12,220 nucleotides of DNA from an uncultured Saprospiraceae bacterium. Lineage in GTDB: Bacteria; Bacteroidota; Bacteroidia; Chitinophagales; Saprospiraceae. The translations under genes were made by a program, and so were the position numbers. The notes beneath the pieces are model-generated. The model had not been told where the DNA came from. It saw nothing but the letters and a program-made list of their open reading frames with translations, and did not search any database. Below, in pieces: positions 1 through 6,726 of the stretch. Position 1 is the first letter of the stretch; every line of letters begins with the position of its first letter. The stretch spans positions 1-12,220 of the forward strand of contig CAJQNM010000648.1 in NCBI GenBank assembly GCA_905479665.1. Reading direction: 5' to 3'.

Positions 1-591
1 GACCATTTTGATCGCTACATCTCTGCCGGAAGCATCGAATACTGGCCTAATCCTCAGCAAGGCATTAATGAATCGTACCGCGTGATAAAACCAGGAGGCA
101 CCGCGCTAATGATCGGACCCCTCGAGCCACAGAATGGCTTCAGTCGATTTTTTTCTACCCTCTGGATGCTCTTTCCGCCGCAAGCCGATTACCTCAAATG
201 GTATGAAAACGCGGGATTTGAGGATATTGAATTTATTCACGTTGCACCCCACTGGGTGGGCCGCGAGAAATATGGTATCGCCATCGCTGGCAAAAAACCC
301 TTAGTTGCCAATATTCCCAATAGCAATAACTCGCAAAATGAATTGCCGGAAAACGCTGACGAAAAAAATACCGGCCTTTTTCGATCGATCATAATGATAC
401 TTCGTGTTTTTGTTGGATCTCTTGCTGGTTTTATTTTCATCCCGATGGCACTGATCGGATATTTGTTCAAAATCGGCAGTCAACGAGATCTACCCGAAAA
501 ATACCGCAGTCGGTTAAATATTTATCAGTTCATTGCGCTTGCTGTGATTTTTGCTCTGATTGGTTTCTGTATTTATTTATTAGCTACGTGA
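1..591 (+). CDS. VTE3: Plant-type MPBQ/MSBQ methyltransferase (VTE3-like), 5' partial
   Basis: SAM-dependent methyltransferase, C-terminal 196 residues; the reading frame is open to base 1, so the N-terminal SAM-binding half is outside the window. In plants VTE3 adds the ring methyl to 2-methyl-6-phytyl- or -solanesyl-benzoquinol (tocopherol and plastoquinone routes). Seen directly: the family-typical stretch DRYISAGSIEYWP (visible residues 4-16), then a YRVIKPGG loop (26-33), IGP (38-40), SRFF..LWMLFP (48-59) and a WYENAGFEDIE segment (68-77). After a polar linker come two hydrophobic segments (about 129-156 and 174-194), matching the C-terminal membrane anchor of plant VTE3. These motifs are those of the plant/archaeal type, unlike the cyanobacterial MPBQ methyltransferase. 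Four bases separate it from the VTE4-like gene, so they are probably co-transcribed. Family assignment is from remembered motifs; the substrate is inferred from the neighbours. A ubiquinone/menaquinone methyltransferase is less likely because of this C-terminal architecture. Confidence 0.85.
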   Translation, partial: DHFDRYISAGSIEYWPNPQQGINESYRVIKPGGTALMIGPLEPQNGFSRFFSTLWMLFPPQADYLKWYENAGFEDIEFIHVAPHWVGREKYGIAIAGKKPLVANIPNSNNSQNELPENADEKNTGLFRSIIMILRVFVGSLAGFIFIPMALIGYLFKIGSQRDLPEKYRSRLNIYQFIALAVIFALIGFCIYLLAT

Positions 592-595
592 ATAC

Positions 596-1429
596 ATGAC
601 AAAACCATTAAACGATCGGATCGCCGAGTTTTACGACAGCTCCACCGACCTTTGGTTGCACAACTGGGGCGATCACATGCATCATGGATACTATGGGCCC
701 GCGGGTGATCTCAAGAAAGCCAATGTAGCTGCGCAGATCGATATGATTGAGGCACTGCTTGAGCAAGGAGGAGTCCATTCGGCAAAGCGGATATTGGACT
801 TAGGATGCGGGGTGGGAGGCAGTAGCCGCTACCTGGCGCGAAAATTTGTAAGCGCTGCTGTAGGTTGCACCTTAAGTGACCTTCAATTGAAGCGTGGTCA
901 AGAATTGAATCGTAAAGCCGGCTTAGAAGCGCAAGTCACCCTGCTCCAGCAGGATATGATGACCGTCAAGCTTACTGATTTTGATTTGGTCTGGTCTCTG
1001 GAAAGCGCTGAGCATATAGCTGACAAAGCACAATTGTTTACCAATATTCAGCGGTCCTTAGTACCAGGTGGCAAAGTCGTGATGGCTACTTGGTGCATTT
1101 CGAAATCATATCAAGAGATGACGGCAAAAGAAAAAAAGCTGCTCTCAAGAATACAGCGTTGGTACCATCTGCCCAATTTGACCACTATTGCTCATCTGGA
1201 GGATCATGCAAAAGCTGCTGGGTTTACCAGCATCGCAACAGCAGACTGGAGTGCTGCCGTTGCACCCTTCTGGAAGGCCGTATTGCGATCAGCTTTTACC
1301 TGGCGTGGTATGGGAGGTCTGCTCAAAAGTAATCGTGGTACCCTGCTTGGCGCCTGGGCGATACAATTTATGCAACGGGGCTTTGATAGGGGAATAATCA
1401 AATATGGAGTACTCACTGCGGTAAAATGA
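596..1429 (+). CDS. VTE4: Gamma-tocopherol methyltransferase-like protein (VTE4-like)
   Basis: SAM-dependent C-methyltransferase, 277 residues, predicted to add the last ring methyl (gamma- to alpha-tocopherol, or an analogous prenylquinol). Seen: an N-terminal EFYDSSTDLW (11-20) followed by WGDHMHHGYY (24-33); SAM motif I LDLGCGVGGSSRYLA (67-81); FDLVWSLESAEHIADK (129-144), corresponding to the FDLVWSMESGEHMPDK motif of plant VTE4; PGGKVVMATWC (157-167); and near the C-terminus DWSAAVAPFWKAVLRSAFTW, which is highly characteristic of gamma-tocopherol methyltransferases. The C-terminus KYGVLTAVK also fits. No transit or signal peptide, so it is cytoplasmic or membrane-peripheral. ATG start four bases after the VTE3-like stop; its own stop overlaps the next start (ATGA), indicating translational coupling. 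Other members of this clade methylate monoterpene indole alkaloids or other substrates, but the tocopherol-pathway neighbours favour a prenylquinol substrate. Confidence 0.87.
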   Translation: MTKPLNDRIAEFYDSSTDLWLHNWGDHMHHGYYGPAGDLKKANVAAQIDMIEALLEQGGVHSAKRILDLGCGVGGSSRYLARKFVSAAVGCTLSDLQLKRGQELNRKAGLEAQVTLLQQDMMTVKLTDFDLVWSLESAEHIADKAQLFTNIQRSLVPGGKVVMATWCISKSYQEMTAKEKKLLSRIQRWYHLPNLTTIAHLEDHAKAAGFTSIATADWSAAVAPFWKAVLRSAFTWRGMGGLLKSNRGTLLGAWAIQFMQRGFDRGIIKYGVLTAVK

Positions 1430-2313
1430 ATTTCCTTAAGCAGCTCTACTATTTTTCAAGATTTCACACCGTAATCGGGACGACACTAAGCATAACGGTG
1501 CTTTATCTTATAGCTGCTGCGGGGGGAGCCGCTCAACATCTACCACTTCTGCTTTTTACTTTAGTCGCTTGTCTGGGTGCCAATATTTATATCGTTGGGC
1601 TTAATCAAATTACTGACATCGCGATTGACAAAATAAATAAGCCCTGGCTACCCTTGGCTTCAGAGGCATTTAGTCTGCAAACTGGCTATATCATTATTTT
1701 TATTGGGCTCGCAATCGCCCTTGCCGGAGGCTTCGCAAGCAGCTATTTTTTACTGCTTACCATCGGAATAAGTCTTTTATTAGGCACCATCTACTCGCTG
1801 CCCCCCTTTCGCTTGAAGCGCTTTCACTTTTGGGCTGCATTTTGCATAATTGCTATACGCGGTTTGGTCGTCAATTTTTTGATTTTTCTCCATTTCCAAT
1901 ATTCTATTGTTCATACCACCCACATACCCTTTTTGATCTATCTTTTGGCAGCAACCATCTTTATTTACAGCATTATTATCGCCTGGTTTAAAGATATGCC
2001 AGATATCCAAGGTGATCGTGCACATCAGATTAATACCCTTTCCGTAAGGCTCGGGGTGCCGCGGATCAAGAACATAGGAATTGCTGTACTATTGGTTTGC
2101 TACCTCATGCTCTTGGGCTGCTTTGCCTTATTTTTCTCGGGAGGTCAGCGCGTCATTGGAATAGGTCTGCATCTGCTCTGCGCCATTTTCTTGCTGTTTC
2201 AGAGCAAACGGATGAATCCAGTTGAAGTGCCTTCCATTCGACGATTTTATCTCAGTATGTGGACATTATTTTTTGTGGAATATATCGGCTTTGCCGCTAT
2301 AGGAATGATTTAA
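1426..2313 (+). CDS. VTE2: Homogentisate prenyltransferase (HPT/VTE2-like), UbiA superfamily
   Basis: Integral membrane UbiA-superfamily enzyme, 295 residues, predicted to condense homogentisate with a prenyl diphosphate and decarboxylate it, giving the methyl-prenyl-benzoquinol substrate of the VTE3-like enzyme. Seen: an N-terminal FSRFHTVIGTTLSI (10-23), as in plant and cyanobacterial HPT (FSRPHTVIGT); first Asp-rich motif NQITDIAID with D64 and D68, followed by KINKPWLPLAS; a second Asp motif KDMPDIQGD with D190, D193 and D197 for Mg-diphosphate binding; GTIYSLPPFRLKRF (120-133); and about eight to nine hydrophobic helices. GLNQ with DKINKPWLPLAS is diagnostic of homogentisate prenyltransferases rather than UbiA or MenA. 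The sequence alone does not separate phytyl-, geranylgeranyl- and solanesyl-transferases. Translation overlaps the VTE4-like gene by ATGA, so the three genes look like one operon. The gene ends 127 bases before the next, and no terminator hairpin was recognised. Confidence 0.87.
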   Translation: MNFLKQLYYFSRFHTVIGTTLSITVLYLIAAAGGAAQHLPLLLFTLVACLGANIYIVGLNQITDIAIDKINKPWLPLASEAFSLQTGYIIIFIGLAIALAGGFASSYFLLLTIGISLLLGTIYSLPPFRLKRFHFWAAFCIIAIRGLVVNFLIFLHFQYSIVHTTHIPFLIYLLAATIFIYSIIIAWFKDMPDIQGDRAHQINTLSVRLGVPRIKNIGIAVLLVCYLMLLGCFALFFSGGQRVIGIGLHLLCAIFLLFQSKRMNPVEVPSIRRFYLSMWTLFFVEYIGFAAIGMI

Positions 2314-2376
2314 TTTCGTTGCCCGTTCTTGCCCTATTCGCTCGAACTGTAAGGAGAATGTCTCAGGTCAAGCTCA

Positions 2377-2406
2377 TTATCACCTAGCTTTTTTGGAGTA
2401 TATTTG
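2377..2406 (+). promoter_or_regulatory. Candidate Bacteroidota-type sigma promoter
   Basis: TATATTTG at 2399-2406 matches the Bacteroidota -7 consensus TAnnTTTG exactly. A TTA at 2377-2379, one base off the -33 TTG, lies 19 bases upstream, the usual spacing. Transcription would begin about 30 bases before the ATG of the dehydrogenase-like gene at 2441. This suggests that gene and the HiPIP can be transcribed separately from the vitamin E-like genes. Pattern match only. Confidence 0.45.
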
Positions 2407-2440
2407 GATTACTCATTAAAGGGTTTTTACACGACAACAG

Positions 2441-4546
2441 ATGAAGTTATTGAAGTCCATTCTCTCCCTATTTATACCCGTTTTATTCATGTCGTCCTGT
2501 GCCGAAAAAAAATACACCGAGGCACTCACACCCGAGGAATCTCTGGCTACTTTTCAACTTGACGAAAATTTTGAAGTGAGTCTGTTTGCCTCGGAGCCAC
2601 ACGTGCTTGATCCGGTTGAAATGATTATTGACGAAAACGGCGGCATCTACGTGGTGGAAATGCCTGATTATCCTTTTCAGCCGGAGGGTGCTGCTGGGAA
2701 AGGGCGAATTAAAAAACTTATTGACAAGGACGGCGATGGGAAAATAGACGATTCGGTCATTTTTGCCGATGGCATCAAAGATGCGACCAGCTTGCAATGT
2801 TGGAAAGGAGGTCTGCTCGTGACCGCTGCTCCTTACATCTATCACCTCGTCGATACAACCGGAGACGATATAGCTGATATCAAGGAGATTCTGTTTGAAG
2901 GGTTTTTTCAAGAAAACCAAGAGGCACAAATTTCAAATTTGCGCTTTAACCTTGACAATTGGATCTACGCTACTAATCATGGCAATGCCGGCATGATAAA
3001 ATACAATGGCAACCCTGCTGCCGAGCCGGTAGATCTTAGCGGCACTGATTTTCGCTTTCGCTTGGATCGAGGGCAATTTGAGCGGGCCACTGGCACGGCC
3101 CAATTTGGTCAGACTTTTAATGACTGGGGCCACCGTTTTATTTCGCACAATACCACCCACATCCGAGAAACAGTTTTACCCTATCGATATCTGCACAGAG
3201 GTGCGGACTTGATGGACAAGAAAGCGGCGCTCAATATTTCTGATCATGATCTATTGATGTATCAGATCAGTGATGCGCCATACTGGCGAGTAGAACGATC
3301 ACGACGGCGGCAAGAGGTATTTGATGCAAAAAATTTGGATCGGGTGGAGCATGTGGAAGGTCACTTTACTGGCTCGTCAGGTGGTACTCACTATGGTGGG
3401 GATCTATTTTCCGAGGAGTATCAAGGCAATATATTTACCGGTGATGTCATGGGCAATCTCGTACATCGAGATGTGTTAGTCCTGGCTGCAGAACACGCTG
3501 CCTATACGGCACAAAGACACAGCCATGACCGAACAAAGGAGTTCTTGGCCTCGTCCGATCAGTGGTTTCGACCCGTCAATTTTTGTGTAGGACCCGATGG
3601 AGCACTCTATGTGCTAGACATGTATCGCCAACACATCGAGACGCCGCTATCGATACCAGAAGACCTCAAAGCGGAAATGGATTTCATGAATGGTGATGAT
3701 AAGGGAAGGATCTATCGTATCGTACCCAAGGGAACATCTTCAGCCGATTTTTCAAAAGTGATCGCTCAAAAAAACAACACTGGGCAGTATCTAGATTGGC
3801 TCAAACATCCCAATCAATGGTTCCGCCAGCAGGCACAACGCATATTAATTGAAAGGCAAGCCCAATCTCTCGTACCTGATGTCAAGAAGATATTTGAAGG
3901 CAATGACCAAGCCGCTGTTCGCCTGCATGCCCTCTATGTGCTCGAGGGTCTCAATGCACTGACAACAGATTTGGTGAAACAGGCCCTTCACGATGCACAT
4001 CCACGCGTCCGCGAGCATGGTCTCATGCTTGCAGAAGAATACACAGGGTGTCTACCAGACATGCTCGCCTTGACCGATGATGAAGATCATCGAGTTGTGA
4101 TGCAAAGTGCTTTGAGTCTTGGAGCCATGCAAAGTGAAAAGGTAATTCCCGCCCTGGCTGATATTCTTGAAAAGCATTTTGATGATGAGTGGATGCGAAG
4201 GGCGGTACTGAGCTCACCTTCGGGATCCTCTACCGACATGCTGGCTTATCTGGCAAACAATACCAGCTTGCTCGAGAAACTGCACTCAGAAAAAGAATCT
4301 ATTGTAAAAGCGATGGGGTATAGTATTGGGTCCCGCTATGAGCCCAAGGAGCTTCGGGAATTTTTGCAGCTGATGCCAAAGCTACCGACGGCCTATGCAG
4401 TGAGCAGCTTGGATGGTATGGCAGAAGCCATAAAGAAGAAAAAACATACGCTTTCAGAATCCATCAAAGAAAATCTATCCGCACTACGTCAAAATTCTGC
4501 CCAAGCACTGTCTGAAGCCGTAGACAGAATTCTTGAAAATTCTTGA
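2441..4546 (+). CDS. Lipoprotein of the 'putative membrane-bound dehydrogenase' beta-propeller family with HEAT-like repeats
   Basis: 701 residues. An N-terminal lipoprotein signal with lipobox MSSC (Cys20) means export and membrane anchoring. Residues about 40-430 look like the glucose/sorbosone dehydrogenase-type six-bladed propeller called 'putative membrane-bound dehydrogenase' in Planctomycetes, Verrucomicrobia and Bacteroidota. Support: an early VSLFASEP, an EF-hand-like calcium loop DKDGDGKIDD (95-104), SSGGTHYGGDLF (312-323), TGDVMGNLVHRD (333-344) and the typical GPDGALYVLDMYR (384-396) followed by KGRIYRIVPK (421-430). The remaining residues (about 445-700) are alpha-helical with HEAT-like units (for example HPRVREHGLMLAEE). 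Many relatives end in a cytochrome c domain, but no CxxCH is present here. The stop codon touches the HiPIP gene, suggesting that electrons may be passed to that protein instead. The substrate is unknown; a sugar or other polyol is only a family-level guess, and true dehydrogenase activity is unproven for the family. Confidence 0.8.
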   Translation: MKLLKSILSLFIPVLFMSSCAEKKYTEALTPEESLATFQLDENFEVSLFASEPHVLDPVEMIIDENGGIYVVEMPDYPFQPEGAAGKGRIKKLIDKDGDGKIDDSVIFADGIKDATSLQCWKGGLLVTAAPYIYHLVDTTGDDIADIKEILFEGFFQENQEAQISNLRFNLDNWIYATNHGNAGMIKYNGNPAAEPVDLSGTDFRFRLDRGQFERATGTAQFGQTFNDWGHRFISHNTTHIRETVLPYRYLHRGADLMDKKAALNISDHDLLMYQISDAPYWRVERSRRRQEVFDAKNLDRVEHVEGHFTGSSGGTHYGGDLFSEEYQGNIFTGDVMGNLVHRDVLVLAAEHAAYTAQRHSHDRTKEFLASSDQWFRPVNFCVGPDGALYVLDMYRQHIETPLSIPEDLKAEMDFMNGDDKGRIYRIVPKGTSSADFSKVIAQKNNTGQYLDWLKHPNQWFRQQAQRILIERQAQSLVPDVKKIFEGNDQAAVRLHALYVLEGLNALTTDLVKQALHDAHPRVREHGLMLAEEYTGCLPDMLALTDDEDHRVVMQSALSLGAMQSEKVIPALADILEKHFDDEWMRRAVLSSPSGSSTDMLAYLANNTSLLEKLHSEKESIVKAMGYSIGSRYEPKELREFLQLMPKLPTAYAVSSLDGMAEAIKKKKHTLSESIKENLSALRQNSAQALSEAVDRILENS

Positions 4547-4551
4547 TCAGA

Positions 4552-4911
4552 ATGAAGACGAATGAAACTCGACGTACATTCCTCTTCCGGTGTGGTCGCA
4601 TTTGTGCTGGGGGAATACTGGGGGTGTCCTACCTATCCTGTGGTAGCAAAAACGGTAAGAATAAATCTACTGCTGCTGCCACGAAAGTGACTCAGTGCGA
4701 CGAGTTGGCACACGTATCTGAGGTCGAATTGACCAAGCGAAAAAGCTTGGGCTATGTCGAAACGACCCCCATGGAGGATAAAAACTGTGCGAATTGCAAT
4801 TTATTTATTCCTCCCAAGGATGGAGAAGAGTGCGGAGGCTGCCTGTTATTTGCCGGACCCGTTTTTGAGGAGGCGTACTGTACCTATTGGGCTGAAGTAG
4901 AGGAGGGATAG
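4552..4911 (+). CDS. High-potential iron-sulfur protein (HiPIP), Tat-exported lipoprotein
   Basis: 119 residues from the ATG at 4552. A small periplasmic electron carrier binding one [4Fe-4S] cluster. Seen: a twin-arginine motif TRRTFLF (6-12), a short hydrophobic stretch and a lipobox-like YLSC (27-30), so a Tat-dependent lipoprotein is likely. The mature part ends with the HiPIP pattern: NCANC (Cys79, Cys82), GGCLLFAGPV (Cys97) and Cys110 followed by Tyr-x-Trp-free TYW. This equals the family arrangement C-x2-C-xn-GGCxLFxGxxV-xn-C. An additional Cys94 lies three residues before Cys97 and is not part of the usual four. A TTG at 4543 would lengthen the protein by three residues and overlap the upstream stop as TTGA; I prefer the ATG because it leaves the Tat signal close to the N-terminus, but the TTG cannot be excluded. 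The gene is immediately downstream of the dehydrogenase-like lipoprotein, so the two are likely redox partners (inference). Confidence 0.85.
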   Translation: MKTNETRRTFLFRCGRICAGGILGVSYLSCGSKNGKNKSTAAATKVTQCDELAHVSEVELTKRKSLGYVETTPMEDKNCANCNLFIPPKDGEECGGCLLFAGPVFEEAYCTYWAEVEEG

Positions 4912-4921
4912 TGTCTCCTCT
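4899..4921. terminator. Small hairpin between convergent HiPIP and symporter genes
   Basis: AGAGGAG at 4899-4905 and CTCCTCT at 4915-4921 form a perfect 7-bp stem with a 9-base loop. It straddles the HiPIP stop codon, just before the end of the convergent symporter gene. There is no T-run behind it, so an intrinsic terminator is only possible, not shown. Confidence 0.3.
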
Positions 4922-4939
4922 GAGTTGCCCCGAACAAAG

Positions 4940-6595
4940 TCAGCCAATATTCAAAAGCAGATAAATTAATAGCGTCAATGCAATGAGTACCAGTCCCAAA
5001 ACCGAGGCGTATTTCCACGGAATGGTTGGTACTGCACCCACATCGATGATGGCAAATTCTTTTGTACGCGGATATGCCAACGAAACCAAATGCATGACTG
5101 CTATATTAAGCACAAACTCCAAGCCCCAGATATGGACGAAATGGAGGTCTATTTTTAGGATAAAATTTGTGATCACATAAAAGGCCAGTCCAAAAAGGAG
5201 ACCCGCTTTGGCACCCATCGCCGATACTCTTGGCAGGAAGAATGCTGCAATAATCACAGACGCCATCGGGATCATAAATATCCCATTGAGTTGCTGGAGC
5301 AATTGGTACAAACCAGCCGGCGCACTGGCCACGAAAGGAGCGATAGCAATCGCCAGAACGGCCAGGATGAGTGATGAAATACGACCCACCCGGACAATGT
5401 TACTTTCAGAAGAATCGGGACGGATAAAACGCTTATACAAATCAAGACTAAATAAAGTGGCCGAACTATTGAGTGCACTATTGAATGTGCTCAACACGGC
5501 ACCCAACATCACTGCCACAAAAAAACCGGTGAGCCATGGTGGCAATACCTTTTTCACCACTTCGGGATAAATGGAGTCTTGCGATCCATAAAACTGATCC
5601 CCGAAATAATAAAAGCCGATGATCCCCGGCAATACAATCACTGCCGGGATCAATAATTTCAACACCCCGGTATAGAGCAGTCCCTTTTGTGCCTCCTTAA
5701 GGCTCACGGCACCTAGCGCTCTCTGGATAATCGATTGATGCATCGTCCAGAAATAGAGCTGGTTTACCATCAGCCCGGTAAACAATACGCTAAAAGGCAA
5801 GATGGCATCACGTGATCCGGGTCCGAACGAAGGCTCGTGACTCACCACATTAAATTTTTCGGGCGCATTGGCAAATACCTTACTTAGGCCCTCCAGAATA
5901 TTTCCGTCCCCAATGCCGTACAATGCCAAAACGGGTACCAGCAATCCTCCCAGCAAAAGGCCGAATCCATTGATTGAGTCGGTATAGGCCACCATTTTCA
6001 GACCTCCAAAAATGGCATAGATGGCACCGATAGTACCCACCACGAGTACGGTAATCCAGATGCCTTGAGCCTTCGATACCCCCATAATCTCGGAGAGATC
6101 GAAAATGCTTTCAATGTTGATCGCTCCCGTATAGAGCACTATCGGTAGCAATGTTGCAACCAATGAAAGAATCACCATGAGTGCGACGAGTGTACGAGTG
6201 AGCGCATCGAAGCGACTCTCCAGGAGCTGCGGTATGGTGGTCAATCCCATCTTGAGATAGCGCGGCACTAAATAGATGGCCCCAATCACCAGGGCTATGG
6301 CGGAGGTTACCTCCCAGGCGATGATGATGGCCCCGTTGCGATAGGCTGAGCCATTCATACCGATGAGATGCTCCGTCGATATATTGGTGAGCAGCATGGA
6401 GCCCGCAATGACAATACCGGTAAGGCTGCGTCCTCCTAAAAAATAACCATCTTGGGTATTTAGTTTATCCTTGCGAAGTCGCCAGGTCGCATAAAGCGCA
6501 ACGAAAAGGGTAAAGGCTAAAAAAGTGGCAAACTGCATCCTGGGTAAATTAGTGATTAGTGATTTCAATAGACCTACATCTAAATCATTGGTCAT
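4940..6595 (-). CDS. SGLT-type sodium:solute symporter (SSS family)
   Basis: 551-residue polytopic inner-membrane protein with about 14 hydrophobic segments, the size of the vSGLT/SGLT branch of the SSS family (Na+-coupled uptake of sugars or related small solutes). Seen: YFLGGRSL (51-58), common at the start of SSS proteins; the broken helix with SMLLTNISTEHLIGM (66-80), where His76 takes the place of the sugar-binding Gln in vSGLT and resembles His83 of human SGLT1; the family signature GGLKMVAYTD (197-206); YFWTMHQSIIQR (281-292) near the sugar gate; and LSTFNSALNSSATLFSLDLYKR (368-389), which carries the Na2-site serine/threonine. Hexose, or a polyol such as inositol, is plausible; the exact substrate cannot be read. 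The ATG at 6595 is used; a later Met20 would remove only pre-helical residues. It converges on the HiPIP gene with 28 bases between, and is divergent from the gene at 6727. Confidence 0.85.
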   Translation of the reverse strand: MTNDLDVGLLKSLITNLPRMQFATFLAFTLFVALYATWRLRKDKLNTQDGYFLGGRSLTGIVIAGSMLLTNISTEHLIGMNGSAYRNGAIIIAWEVTSAIALVIGAIYLVPRYLKMGLTTIPQLLESRFDALTRTLVALMVILSLVATLLPIVLYTGAINIESIFDLSEIMGVSKAQGIWITVLVVGTIGAIYAIFGGLKMVAYTDSINGFGLLLGGLLVPVLALYGIGDGNILEGLSKVFANAPEKFNVVSHEPSFGPGSRDAILPFSVLFTGLMVNQLYFWTMHQSIIQRALGAVSLKEAQKGLLYTGVLKLLIPAVIVLPGIIGFYYFGDQFYGSQDSIYPEVVKKVLPPWLTGFFVAVMLGAVLSTFNSALNSSATLFSLDLYKRFIRPDSSESNIVRVGRISSLILAVLAIAIAPFVASAPAGLYQLLQQLNGIFMIPMASVIIAAFFLPRVSAMGAKAGLLFGLAFYVITNFILKIDLHFVHIWGLEFVLNIAVMHLVSLAYPRTKEFAIIDVGAVPTIPWKYASVLGLVLIALTLLIYLLLNIG

Positions 6596-6726
6596 ATGAT
6601 TAGCTATTTGTCTACCAGAAGAGAAGGTGCAAAAATTTAGATAACATTAATAACTAACCCATCTGCGCTTCGCAGGAACCCAACACACCTCCTATTGACT
6701 CTTCGAGGGTATAGTCATAATTTCAC
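6596..6726. other. Divergent intergenic region between symporter and exported-protein genes
   Basis: 131 bases that must hold the start signals of both flanking genes. On the minus strand, TAAATTTTTG (about 6632-6641) resembles the TAnnTTTG box but has two extra T, so it is not an exact match. No clear box was recognised on the plus strand, and no hairpin or repeat stands out. Confidence 0.4.

Noticed and set aside
237..470. Minus-strand open frame inside the VTE3-like gene
   Set aside because: Shadow of a well-supported coding frame; no recognisable protein features.
1..1429. Reading the two methyltransferases as UbiE/UbiG-type quinone enzymes
   Set aside because: The specific motifs (DRYISAGSIEYWP plus C-terminal anchor; DWSAAVAPFWKAV..TW) and the HPT-like neighbour fit the tocopherol/plastoquinone enzymes much better.
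2483..2929. 148-residue minus-strand open frame inside the dehydrogenase-like gene
   Set aside because: Fully antisense to a frame with lipobox and family motifs; composition is that of a reverse translation.
2441..4546. C-terminal cytochrome c domain expected from relatives of this dehydrogenase family
   Set aside because: Inspected the whole protein; no CxxCH haem-binding motif is present.
5208..5570. 120-residue plus-strand open frame antisense to the symporter
   Set aside because: Overlaps the conserved transmembrane and Na-site region of the symporter; not credible as a gene.
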